Source: Gemmatimonadota bacterium
Lineage (GTDB): Bacteria > Gemmatimonadota > Gemmatimonadetes > Longimicrobiales > Gaopeijiaceae
Assembly (NCBI GenBank): GCA_024638395.1
Contig: JAHEKK010000232.1
Coordinates: 1 to 5,811 of the forward strand
Reading direction: 5' to 3'
Length of the DNA: 5,811 nucleotides
Position numbers and translations under genes: made by a program. Positions within the stretch are counted from its first letter, which is position 1, and each line of letters starts with the position of its first letter. Of this stretch, positions 1 to 5,126 are shown in pieces. The notes under the pieces are model-generated. The model was given only the letters and a program-made list of their open reading frames with translations. It did not search any database and had not been told where the DNA came from.

Positions 1-500
1 ATCGTCGGGGACTGGTTGATTGCGATCGACTGCGGGTCGCGCTCCCGGACGTAGCGCGAAAGTGAAGGCGCCAGGCCCGATCCCTCCCCGTGATAGCTCT
101 CTATGGAGTCGAAGAAGCGCTCCAGGTGACCGCTGAGGTGGGTTCCGATGACCGTGGTCTCCAGGCCCTCGTCGCCTGCGTCGCGAAACAGATAGGCGTT
201 TCGGGCGCCGTACCATCCTGTGATCCCGTGGCCTCCGAAGAGCTCGAGCGTCGGATCGGGAACGTTCTCTCGGGACATGATGATCCAGAGGTCGATCCCG
301 TGTTTCCGCATGGTCGGGAGGAGGTGGGTACGCATCTTTTCCGCCTTGACGGCCCACTCCCGTTCTGTCCACGCCCGCTGACGGTCCTGTCCGGTGAGAG
401 CGTCGGCGGTAGCCCCACAGAGGAGGCCGGCCGCGACGACCGTCCAGGCAAACCCGGAAAACATCCTGGCTGATGCCGAAACCCGATGGGAGACCCTCAT
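1..500 (-). CDS. Exported M24-family peptidase (Xaa-Pro aminopeptidase type), N-terminal part, cut by left edge
   Basis: The reading frame opens with ATG at 500-498 and stays open to the window edge, giving 166 codons. Residues 1-37 look like a Sec signal peptide: an Arg/His-rich start, a hydrophobic stretch around residues 14-32 (FSGFAWTVVAAGLLCG), then an Ala-rich cleavage zone near residues 30-34. The mature part begins with a helix containing MRTHLLPTMRKHGIDLWIIM (residues 56-75), followed by SREN and DPTLELFGG. This is the usual opening of the creatinase/prolidase N-terminal domain in secreted M24 peptidases annotated as Xaa-Pro aminopeptidases. The metal ligands and the pita-bread catalytic domain lie beyond the left edge, so activity cannot be judged. 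A weak GCAGGG sequence lies 11 bases before the start. Met13 is an alternative start but would remove the basic n-region. The gene is divergent from the GlsB-like gene. Family assignment is fairly sure; the substrate is unknown. Confidence 0.82.
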   Translation of the reverse strand, partial: MRVSHRVSASARMFSGFAWTVVAAGLLCGATADALTGQDRQRAWTEREWAVKAEKMRTHLLPTMRKHGIDLWIIMSRENVPDPTLELFGGHGITGWYGARNAYLFRDAGDEGLETTVIGTHLSGHLERFFDSIESYHGEGSGLAPSLSRYVRERDPQSIAINQSPT

Positions 501-590
501 AGGCCGATTTGCCCTGCCTTTCCGCGTAGGGCACCTTGTACGCCCCCGCCGTCCGGCGGGCACAACCGCCACCGAGCTGAGGAGGGCATC
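501..590. promoter_or_regulatory. Divergent intergenic region with a GC hairpin
   Basis: This 90-base gap separates two divergent genes and must carry the promoters of both. No convincing -35/-10 pair was found on either strand. It contains a perfect inverted repeat, CCCGCCG at 545-551 and CGGCGGG at 554-560, with only two bases between the arms; in RNA the inner pairs would have to open to form a loop. It also contains a weaker GCCCT/AGGGC pair at 511-515 and 528-532. The perfect repeat sits about 30 bases before the GTG of the GlsB-like gene, so it could be a protein-binding dyad or a leader hairpin. Chance GC symmetry is also possible. Confidence 0.35.
579..586 (+). promoter_or_regulatory. 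Ribosome binding site fixing the GTG start of the GlsB-like gene
   Basis: GAGGAGGG lies 4 bases before GTG at 591, and its AGGAGG core is 5 bases away. The in-frame ATG at 606 would be about 20 bases from this site, which is too far. The site therefore supports the GTG start. Confidence 0.75.
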
Positions 591-836
591 GTGGGACTCC
601 TGTACATGATCGTTTTGGGCCTCATTGCTGGTACAATCGCCAAGTTCCTCATGCCCGGAAAGGATCCAGGCGGCATTATCGTCACGATCCTGTTGGGCAT
701 CGCCGGCTCGGTGGTGGGCGGGTACCTGGGTCAGGCTTTCGGGCTGACGGGCGGAGGGCCAGTCGGGCTGCTCGGCTCCGTCGTGGGCGCCGTGATCCTC
801 CTCGCCGGATACCGGATGATCAAGAAGAAGGGCTAG
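591..836 (+). CDS. GlsB/YeaQ/YmgE-family small membrane protein
   Basis: The 81-residue protein is almost entirely hydrophobic and Gly-rich, with three predicted membrane helices at about residues 3-20, 29-50 and 58-73, and a basic RMIKKKG tail. Its pattern is that of the family long called transglycosylase-associated proteins (E. coli YeaQ, YmgE): GLIAGTIAKFLMPGKDPGG near residues 10-28, then a helix with GIAGSVVGGYLG, then a final GSVVGAVILL helix. The length matches the usual 80-85 residues. These proteins sit in the cytoplasmic membrane and are often stress-induced, but their molecular role is not established. The GTG start is chosen because of the strong Shine-Dalgarno just before it; the longer frame opening at 486 adds a Pro/Arg-rich stretch with no family resemblance. 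The permease gene follows 36 bases later on the same strand, so co-transcription is possible. Confidence 0.9.
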   Translation: MGLLYMIVLGLIAGTIAKFLMPGKDPGGIIVTILLGIAGSVVGGYLGQAFGLTGGGPVGLLGSVVGAVILLAGYRMIKKKG

Positions 837-848
837 GGAGGCTCTCGA

Positions 849-870
849 CAGGCCTGCCGCCGAGGGCCTG
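849..870 (+). promoter_or_regulatory. Inverted repeat overlapping the permease ribosome binding site
   Basis: CAGGCC at 849-854 is matched by GGCCTG at 865-870, with a 10-base loop. The likely Shine-Dalgarno of the permease gene, GAGGG at 862-866, is partly inside the 3' arm. If the hairpin forms in the mRNA it would partly mask the site and lower translation of the permease relative to the gene before it. The stem is only six pairs, so this is a suggestion. Confidence 0.3.
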
Positions 871-872
871 GA

Positions 873-3326
873 ATGGGCATGGACCTGCGGGAGGCGCTTC
901 GGCGTATTCGACGGCGGCCGGCCGAATCGGCCGTGGTCGTGGCCGTCCTGGTCATCGGGATCACTGCGAGCGCCTCGGCCCATTCCTATCTCCGGGCCTT
1001 CGCGGGACCCCTTCCGGGCATCGACCCTGGCGGGGTGGTGCGGGTTTTCGAGGTCGCCGACGATGGTGGCCTGCGGGACCTCCCTTTCCTGGACTACGAG
1101 GACTACAGGGGCCTCGAGACGATTCGCGGCCTGGCCGTGGCCCAGCCCTACTACGCGGCCAGCGTCCGCCTGGAGGACCGTACCGAGGTCGCGTTCATCG
1201 AGGCGGTGACCGGCAATCTCTTTCCAATGCTCGGTGTCTCTGTAGCGCAGGGACGGGGGCTCGAGGACGCCGACGACCAGTTCTCCGCACCCCCGGCGGC
1301 GGTCGTTTCCTACGACTGGTGGCAGACCCTCTTCGGCCGCGATCCCGGGGTCCTCGGGGCCACGATCCACCTCAACTACCGGCCCTTCACCGTTGTGGGT
1401 GTGGCGTCTCCGGCGTACCGGGGCACGGCTGCGGACGCGAGGCCCGATGTCTGGATCTCCATCGCCCATTTCCGCGACCGCTACACCGGGTGGGATCAAT
1501 CCGCCGCGAACCGGGAGGTGCCCCTCGCACGGGTCTATGGGCGGCTTGCGCCGGGGGCGACGCGGACCCAGGCGGAAGCGGAGCTCGGAGCGAAGGCCTC
1601 GGGCTTGGACGAGCAGTACCCGCGGGAGATGGGACCCAGGACCTTGCGGGCGCTGGACGCCACGTGGATCGACCCCAGGATCCGGACAGCCGAGTCCTCG
1701 CGGCTCGGCGTGATGGTGCTGGCCGTGGCCGGGTTGTTGGCGCTGGTGTGTGCCAACGTGGGCAACCTGCTCTTCGCCCTCTCCCTGAGACGCCGGGGAG
1801 AGATGGCGGTGAGGGGGGCTCTCGGCGCTTCGCCGCTGCGTCTTCTCCGAGAGGACCTGACCGAGAGCGGAATCCTGGCCCTGATTGCCGGCGGGGTCAG
1901 CTTTCTGTTGACCGCTCCGGTGAGCGCCCGGTTGGGTTCCTACTTCGCCCGGCCCAGCGTCTGGGCGGAGACCGTCCCCCGGGAAACCCCGGTTGACGGG
2001 TCGGTATTGGGTTTCTCGCTGCTCGCCGCCCTCGCCGCCGGCGTCGTGGTGGGTCTCGGGCCTGCATTGCGTGCGCGACGGGAAGATGGTTCGGCCGCGC
2101 TCCGTGGGGCAGCCGGGCAGGCTCCGGGACCCGTGCGAAGGATCGCGGGACTGAGGCTTCCCGACGCCCAGGACGTCCTCGTGGCCGTGCAGGTCTCTTT
2201 GTCGATGGTTCTCCTCGTCGTGTCCGGGTTGGTCGTGCGAACGATGGCGTCGGCCGCCGACGTCGATCCCGGCTTCGAGTACGACAGGGTGATCTCCAGT
2301 CATGTGTCCACCAGCAGTACGGACCTGGATCCGAGTCAGCGGGGCCGCTTCTTCCGCGAACTGTCCGACGGCCTGGTCGAGGAGCCGTGGGTGATCGCCG
2401 TCTCGGTGAAGGACAACGCCCTTTTGTCGGGGCAGCCCATGGCCAATGTCCGGTTCGGCGACGAGGTGGAACCGGCCTCGGTGATGGTCTCCAGGGTGAT
2501 GCCGGGGTTCTTCGGCGGATTGGGCATCGAGGTCCTCGCCGGAAGGCCCTTTGTTGAGGGAGACTCGGGATCGGCCCACCCGGTTGCCGTTCTGAACCGG
2601 CGAGCCGCAGTGCGGTTCTTCGGAAATGTGGAGGCCACGGGCCGGACTCTTCAGTGGCCTGCGGACGAAGGGGCGGAGGGACGGGAATATCAGATCGTCG
2701 GCGTGGTCGAGGACATCCGGGCTCGAGACGTTCTGGCCCCACCCGAGCCTGCTGTGTTCTTCTCGCACCTCCAACATCCCTTCCCCTCCGGGAGCGCCCT
2801 ACATATCACCGTCGAGGGCGATCCCGCTCGTCAGGTGGCTGCCGTCGAACGCTGGCTGAGGCGCTACGAGCCACACCTGGCCATCGTCAACGTACTCACC
2901 TACCGGGATGTGGTGTCGGGCTCGCTCTACAGCCAGCGCATGAATGCCGAGATGTTCACCGTCCTCGCGGCGATGGCGCTGCTTCTCTCGGCTTTCGGGA
3001 TCTTCAGTGTGCTGAGCGTTTCCGTGGGTCGCCGTCGGCGGGAAATCGGAGTGAGGCGGGCTCTGGGAGCGAGAACGTCCAACGTCGGGTGGCTGATGGC
3101 GGGGCGGGCGGCCCTGCCCGTCCTGCTGGGTCTGGCCCTGGGGCTGGCCGGAGCCGCTGCGCTGGGGGAGGTGGTCGAAGGCCTCCTCTACGGCGTGGAA
3201 TCCGGCGATCCGGCCACTCTCGGTGGAGGGATCATGATCCTCCTCGTGGTAGCCTTGGCCGCCGCTTCCGGACCCGTGCTGAAGGCCGTCCGTGTCGCTC
3301 CGGCGGAGGCACTGAAGGACCGCTGA
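873..3326 (+). CDS. ADOP-family MacB/FtsX double permease (ABC transporter permease)
   Basis: This 817-residue membrane protein carries two copies of the MacB periplasmic-core plus FtsX arrangement. Copy one: a short DLREALRRIRRRP leader, membrane helix at about 19-37, extracytoplasmic domain at about 38-275, and three helices near 278-302, 331-353 and 377-398. Copy two: helix near 433-456, extracytoplasmic domain at about 460-688, and helices near 692-717, 743-767 and 783-803. Typical core motifs are present in both halves: FPMLGVSVAQGRGL and TVVGVASPAYRG, then FFGGLGIEVLAGRPF and YQIVGVVEDIRARD. After the membrane helix that follows each core come the cytoplasmic RRRGEMAVRGALGAS and RRREIGVRRALGAR segments typical of FtsX permeases, which in relatives contact the ATPase. 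This duplicated layout in about 800 residues is the ADOP family (Acidobacterial duplicated orphan permease). Relatives couple ATP use to mechanical work or export across the envelope; the cargo here is unknown. No ATPase gene is in the window. ATG at 873 is preferred because GAGGG lies 6 bases before it; ATG at 879 is the alternative. Confidence 0.93.
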   Translation: MGMDLREALRRIRRRPAESAVVVAVLVIGITASASAHSYLRAFAGPLPGIDPGGVVRVFEVADDGGLRDLPFLDYEDYRGLETIRGLAVAQPYYAASVRLEDRTEVAFIEAVTGNLFPMLGVSVAQGRGLEDADDQFSAPPAAVVSYDWWQTLFGRDPGVLGATIHLNYRPFTVVGVASPAYRGTAADARPDVWISIAHFRDRYTGWDQSAANREVPLARVYGRLAPGATRTQAEAELGAKASGLDEQYPREMGPRTLRALDATWIDPRIRTAESSRLGVMVLAVAGLLALVCANVGNLLFALSLRRRGEMAVRGALGASPLRLLREDLTESGILALIAGGVSFLLTAPVSARLGSYFARPSVWAETVPRETPVDGSVLGFSLLAALAAGVVVGLGPALRARREDGSAALRGAAGQAPGPVRRIAGLRLPDAQDVLVAVQVSLSMVLLVVSGLVVRTMASAADVDPGFEYDRVISSHVSTSSTDLDPSQRGRFFRELSDGLVEEPWVIAVSVKDNALLSGQPMANVRFGDEVEPASVMVSRVMPGFFGGLGIEVLAGRPFVEGDSGSAHPVAVLNRRAAVRFFGNVEATGRTLQWPADEGAEGREYQIVGVVEDIRARDVLAPPEPAVFFSHLQHPFPSGSALHITVEGDPARQVAAVERWLRRYEPHLAIVNVLTYRDVVSGSLYSQRMNAEMFTVLAAMALLLSAFGIFSVLSVSVGRRRREIGVRRALGARTSNVGWLMAGRAALPVLLGLALGLAGAAALGEVVEGLLYGVESGDPATLGGGIMILLVVALAAASGPVLKAVRVAPAEALKDR

Positions 3327-3345
3327 CACCGCCGCGTCGCCGAAC

Positions 3346-3370
3346 CGGTGAGTCGCGGAGGCTTTCACCG
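3346..3370. terminator. Weak hairpin between convergent permease and csaA genes
   Basis: The 49-base gap between the two stop codons contains CGGTGA at 3346-3351 matched by TCACCG at 3365-3370, with a loop of 13 bases. Allowing one bulged C, the arms extend to AAC and GTT. There is a short TTT before the 3' arm but no T-tract on either strand after the stem, so this is not a classical intrinsic terminator. Its position between convergent stops makes a shared transcript end reasonable. Confidence 0.3.
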
Positions 3371-3375
3371 TTGGC

Positions 3376-3711
3376 TCAGTACACGCGGCCCCCGATTTCT
3401 GCCGGGCGCGAAGGGATGAGCAGCGAAATCGCGCCATCCTCGCCAGGCACGCCGAGGATCAGGACCTCCGAGAGGAATCCGGCGATGTTCTTCGGCTCGA
3501 AGTTCACCACGCAGAGCACCTGCATCCCCACGAGGTCATCCGGCGAGTAGTTGGTGGCTTGCGCGCTGGTGCGCCGTCGCCCCAGATCGGGACCCAGGTC
3601 CACGGTGAGCTTCCAGGACGGCTTTCTGGCCCGGGGGAAGGGATCGACCTCCAGCACGCGGCCGACCCGAACGTCCACCTTGAGGAAATCTTCGAACTGG
3701 ATCTTGCTCAC
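3376..3711 (-). CDS. csaA: CsaA-type tRNA-binding-domain chaperone
   Basis: The 111-residue protein is a stand-alone tRNA-binding (EMAP/Arc1p-like) OB-fold domain of the CsaA type. Visible signatures are FLKVDVRVGRVLEVDPFPRARKP written in two parts: FLKVDVRVGRVLEV at residues 9-22 and the PFPRARKPSWKL segment after it. These are followed by SAQATNYSPDDLVGMQVL, then VVNFEPKNIAGFLSEVLILG, which closely follows the CsaA pattern VVNF-P--IAGF-SEVLVLG, and a C-terminal LLIPSRPAEIGGRVY. Length equals the usual 110 or so residues, so it appears complete. CsaA forms a dimer, binds tRNA-like structures and unfolded proteins, and has been linked to protein secretion in Bacillus; in most bacteria its role is poorly defined. 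The start is GTG at 3711-3709, with GAGGAG six bases before it. It is convergent with the permease and divergent from the Lrp gene. Confidence 0.92.
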   Translation of the reverse strand: MSKIQFEDFLKVDVRVGRVLEVDPFPRARKPSWKLTVDLGPDLGRRRTSAQATNYSPDDLVGMQVLCVVNFEPKNIAGFLSEVLILGVPGEDGAISLLIPSRPAEIGGRVY

Positions 3712-3794
3712 TACGCGCTCCTCGCCAAGTGCGAATCCGGGGGGGCGATGCCATACAATGGCGTTCCGGTATCGGGTCCTTGTACCATCCAGGT
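3712..3794. promoter_or_regulatory. Divergent csaA-lrp control region
   Basis: This 83-base gap separates the csaA start (minus) and the lrp start (plus), so it should hold both promoters. On the plus strand TACAAT at 3754-3759 differs from the sigma-70 -10 consensus at one position and would place a transcript start about 30 bases before the lrp ATG; no good -35 is seen at the expected distance. A run of seven G lies at 3739-3745. The csaA Shine-Dalgarno (GAGGAG on the minus strand) is at 3718-3723. The lrp start has no usable Shine-Dalgarno: the only AGG, at 3791-3793, is one base from the ATG. Confidence 0.4.
3768..3786. promoter_or_regulatory. Imperfect 19-bp dyad upstream of lrp, candidate operator
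   Basis: The site reads GGTA-tcg-GG-t-CC-ttg-TACC and is symmetric around base 3777, with 12 of its 18 non-central bases in paired positions. It lies after the -10-like TACAAT and ends 8 bases before the lrp ATG. Lrp/AsnC proteins commonly bind dyads of this size and repress their own genes, so an autoregulatory operator is a reasonable reading. The sequence does not match the AT-rich E. coli Lrp consensus. Confidence 0.35.
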
Positions 3795-4298
3795 ATGCTC
3801 GACGACACCGACCGTAGAATCATACGTCTCCTCCACCGGGACGCACGGATCGCCAACGCGGCGATCGCCCGCGACGTGGGCCTTGCTCCTTCGGCGGTTT
3901 TCCAGCGCATCAAGAAGCTCGAGGCCGCCGGCGTCATCCGGGGGTATCATGCGGACCTCGACCCGTCCAGTCTGGGACAGGGCCTGCTGGCCTTCGTCAC
4001 GGTGCGGACCGGAGAGGGCGCAAGAGCCCGGGAAACCGCCGCGATGCTCGCCGCGGTGCCGGGGGTCGTTGAGGTGCACCGGGTCGTCGGAGACGATTGT
4101 TTCTTCCTGAAGGCGCGGGTGAAGGACACGGAGGCTCTGGGACGCCTGCTGGACGAGCGGATTCAGCCCCTGCCTCCCGTCGCGTCGACGCGGACGACCA
4201 TCGTGCTCTGTACCTCGAAAGAAGAACCGCTGGATCTTTCTCATTTCGTTGCAGTTTCAGAACGATCGTCAGCACATTCCCATCGGAACGCGTCATAA
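3795..4298 (+). CDS. Lrp/AsnC-family transcriptional regulator
   Basis: The 167-residue protein has the standard two-domain build. Residues 1-50 are the AsnC-type winged helix-turn-helix: LDDTDRRIIRLLHRDARI, then IARDVGLAPSAVFQRIKKLE as the HTH, then AGVIRGYHADLDPSSLG leading to the linker. Residues about 62-140 are the RAM (AsnC effector-binding) domain, with LLAFVTVRT, VPGVVEVHRVVGDDCFFLKA and STRTTIVL. The GDDCFFL segment corresponds to the conserved GxxDY-like turn of the family. Such proteins form dimers and octamers that sense amino acids or related small molecules and control metabolism or transport genes. ATG at 3795 gives the normal family N-terminus; a GTG at 3729 would add 22 residues without family resemblance. 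There is no good Shine-Dalgarno. The last 20 residues (148-167) have no family counterpart and unusual codon use. The effector and targets are unknown; csaA, lrp itself and the following lipoprotein gene are neighbouring candidates. Confidence 0.92.
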   Translation: MLDDTDRRIIRLLHRDARIANAAIARDVGLAPSAVFQRIKKLEAAGVIRGYHADLDPSSLGQGLLAFVTVRTGEGARARETAAMLAAVPGVVEVHRVVGDDCFFLKARVKDTEALGRLLDERIQPLPPVASTRTTIVLCTSKEEPLDLSHFVAVSERSSAHSHRNAS

Positions 4299-4348
4299 CG
4301 TCGGTCGCGGGGCCGTTGTTCGCCTGAATCGACATCCATAGCTTCCCT

Positions 4349-4382
4349 GAGTGTGCTTTCGAGTGTGCTTCAGCCACACTCG
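4349..4382. repeat. GAGTGTG repeat cluster with 8-bp hairpin before the cupredoxin gene
   Basis: GAGTGTGCTT occurs twice in direct orientation, at 4349-4358 and 4361-4370, with starts 12 bases apart. The inverted form CACACTC follows at 4375-4381. The second copy and the inverted copy make an 8-pair stem, CGAGTGTG at 4360-4367 and CACACTCG at 4375-4382, with a 7-base loop. The cluster begins 50 bases after the lrp stop and ends 26 bases before the cupredoxin ATG. It could be a regulator-binding array, a leader hairpin of the cupredoxin mRNA, or a terminator for lrp. The bases after the stem (CTCCATTCTTCT) are only partly T-rich, so an intrinsic terminator is not clear. Confidence 0.45.
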
Positions 4383-4408
4383 CGCTCCATTCTTCTGGGA
4401 GGTTCTGT

Positions 4409-5065
4409 ATGGCTTCGTACCTTCGTTCGTACCTTCTCGTCGCGCTCGCCCTCGTGGGCTCGGCGGCCGTTGGGGCCTGCGGCGACGACAACCCGATGGA
4501 CCCCGATCCGCCGGGGCCCACAACAGGAACCCTGAACGTCACGGTGAACGCCGACGGTGCGGCCCAATCCGGCGTGACCGTGAACCTGTTCCCATCCGGC
4601 GGAGCCACGGCCACTACCGCCGGTGTGACCGGCGCCAACGGAATGGCCACGTTCTCCAACCTCGCTCCCGGAACCTGGGACGTGGAGGTCGAGCTCCCGG
4701 ACGGATTCGAGCTGGACACGGGCGAGCAGGCCCGGAAGAGCGCCACGGTCGTGGCAGGTGAGACGGCGTCGGCTTCGTTCGCCATCGTCGACACCTTCGA
4801 TGGTGAGCTCATCATGGCCCAGGACAACCTCACCTTCAGTCAGGCTTCCCTCACCATCTCGGCGGGGACGGCCGTCCGCTGGGTGAACTCCGGCGTGATG
4901 CTCCATACGGTAACCCCCGACGGTCACAGCGAGTGGTCGGCGGCCACGCTGGCGAGCAACGGGGACATGTTCACCCACACGTTCAACACCGCAGGCACGT
5001 ACACCTACTTTTGCGAACCCCATCAGGGGCAGGGGATGACGGGAACCATAACGGTCCAGCCCTAG
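4409..5065 (+). CDS. Cupredoxin (plastocyanin-like) lipoprotein with N-terminal beta-sandwich domain
   Basis: The 218-residue precursor starts with a lipoprotein signal: basic MASYLRSY, hydrophobic LLVALALVGSAA, and lipobox VGAC with the lipid-bearing cysteine at residue 24. An acidic, Pro-rich tether follows (GDDNPMDPDPPGPTTG). Residues about 41-127 form a predicted beta-sandwich of the carboxypeptidase-regulatory/transthyretin-like kind: GTLNVTVNADG, SGVTVNLFPSGG, TGANGMATFSNLAPGTWDVEVELP. Residues about 133-218 are a cupredoxin domain with a full type 1 copper set: His166 (MLHTVTPD), Cys202, His205 and Met210 in FCEPHQGQGM. The short Cys-x2-His-x4-Met loop is of the plastocyanin/pseudoazurin type. 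The protein is probably anchored in an envelope membrane and carries electrons or holds copper; its redox partner is not in the window. The ATG at 4409 has GGGAGG 6 bases before it. It seems to be a single-gene unit and is convergent with the FAD enzyme. Confidence 0.92.
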   Translation: MASYLRSYLLVALALVGSAAVGACGDDNPMDPDPPGPTTGTLNVTVNADGAAQSGVTVNLFPSGGATATTAGVTGANGMATFSNLAPGTWDVEVELPDGFELDTGEQARKSATVVAGETASASFAIVDTFDGELIMAQDNLTFSQASLTISAGTAVRWVNSGVMLHTVTPDGHSEWSAATLASNGDMFTHTFNTAGTYTYFCEPHQGQGMTGTITVQP

Positions 5066-5126
5066 CGAGATCCGCGTGCGGGCCCGGTCTGCCAGGCCAG
5101 GCCGGCGCCCCGCGCGGCGCGCGCCC
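5066..5126. other. GC-rich gap between convergent cupredoxin and FAD-enzyme genes
   Basis: This 61-base gap between two stop codons is nearly all G and C in its second half. It contains the tandem GCCAGGCCAGGCC around 5091-5104 and the perfect palindrome GGCGCGCGCC at 5116-5125. It can fold in several ways but has no T-tract on either strand, so no specific intrinsic terminator can be named. No gene is seen here. Confidence 0.4.

Noticed and set aside
90..473. Open plus-strand frame of 127 codons over the left edge
   Set aside because: It lies opposite the M24 peptidase frame, which has a signal peptide and clear family motifs. The plus-strand translation resembles nothing known.
486..590. 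Upstream extension of the GlsB-like protein
   Set aside because: The added residues are Pro/Arg-rich with no family resemblance, and the strong GAGGAGGG sits inside this extension, pointing to GTG at 591.
1897..2742. 281-codon minus-strand open frame inside the permease gene
   Set aside because: It is Pro/Arg-rich low-complexity sequence typical of the antisense of a GC-rich gene. The plus-strand permease is intact across it.
2799..3437. 212-codon minus-strand frame across the permease C-terminus
   Set aside because: It shows no family motif and overlaps both the intact permease and the csaA 3' end.
2654..3550. 298-codon plus-strand frame overlapping the permease end and csaA
   Set aside because: It is Arg/Gly-rich without recognisable motifs and overlaps two well-supported genes.
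3729..3794. GTG at 3729 as the start of the Lrp protein
   Set aside because: It adds 22 residues before the standard LDDTDRRI start of the family, lacks a ribosome binding site, and would remove nearly all of the control region.
4317..4345. TTGTTC and TAGCTT 17 bases apart as a promoter for the cupredoxin gene
   Set aside because: The spacing fits, but each box matches the sigma-70 consensus at only three of six bases, and promoter rules in this organism are unknown.
3997..4833. 278-codon minus-strand frame across lrp, the gap and the cupredoxin gene
   Set aside because: Its middle part over 4215-4420 looks protein-like at first sight, but there is no family match, no good start site, and it overlaps two firm genes. 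The look comes from the less GC-rich composition there.
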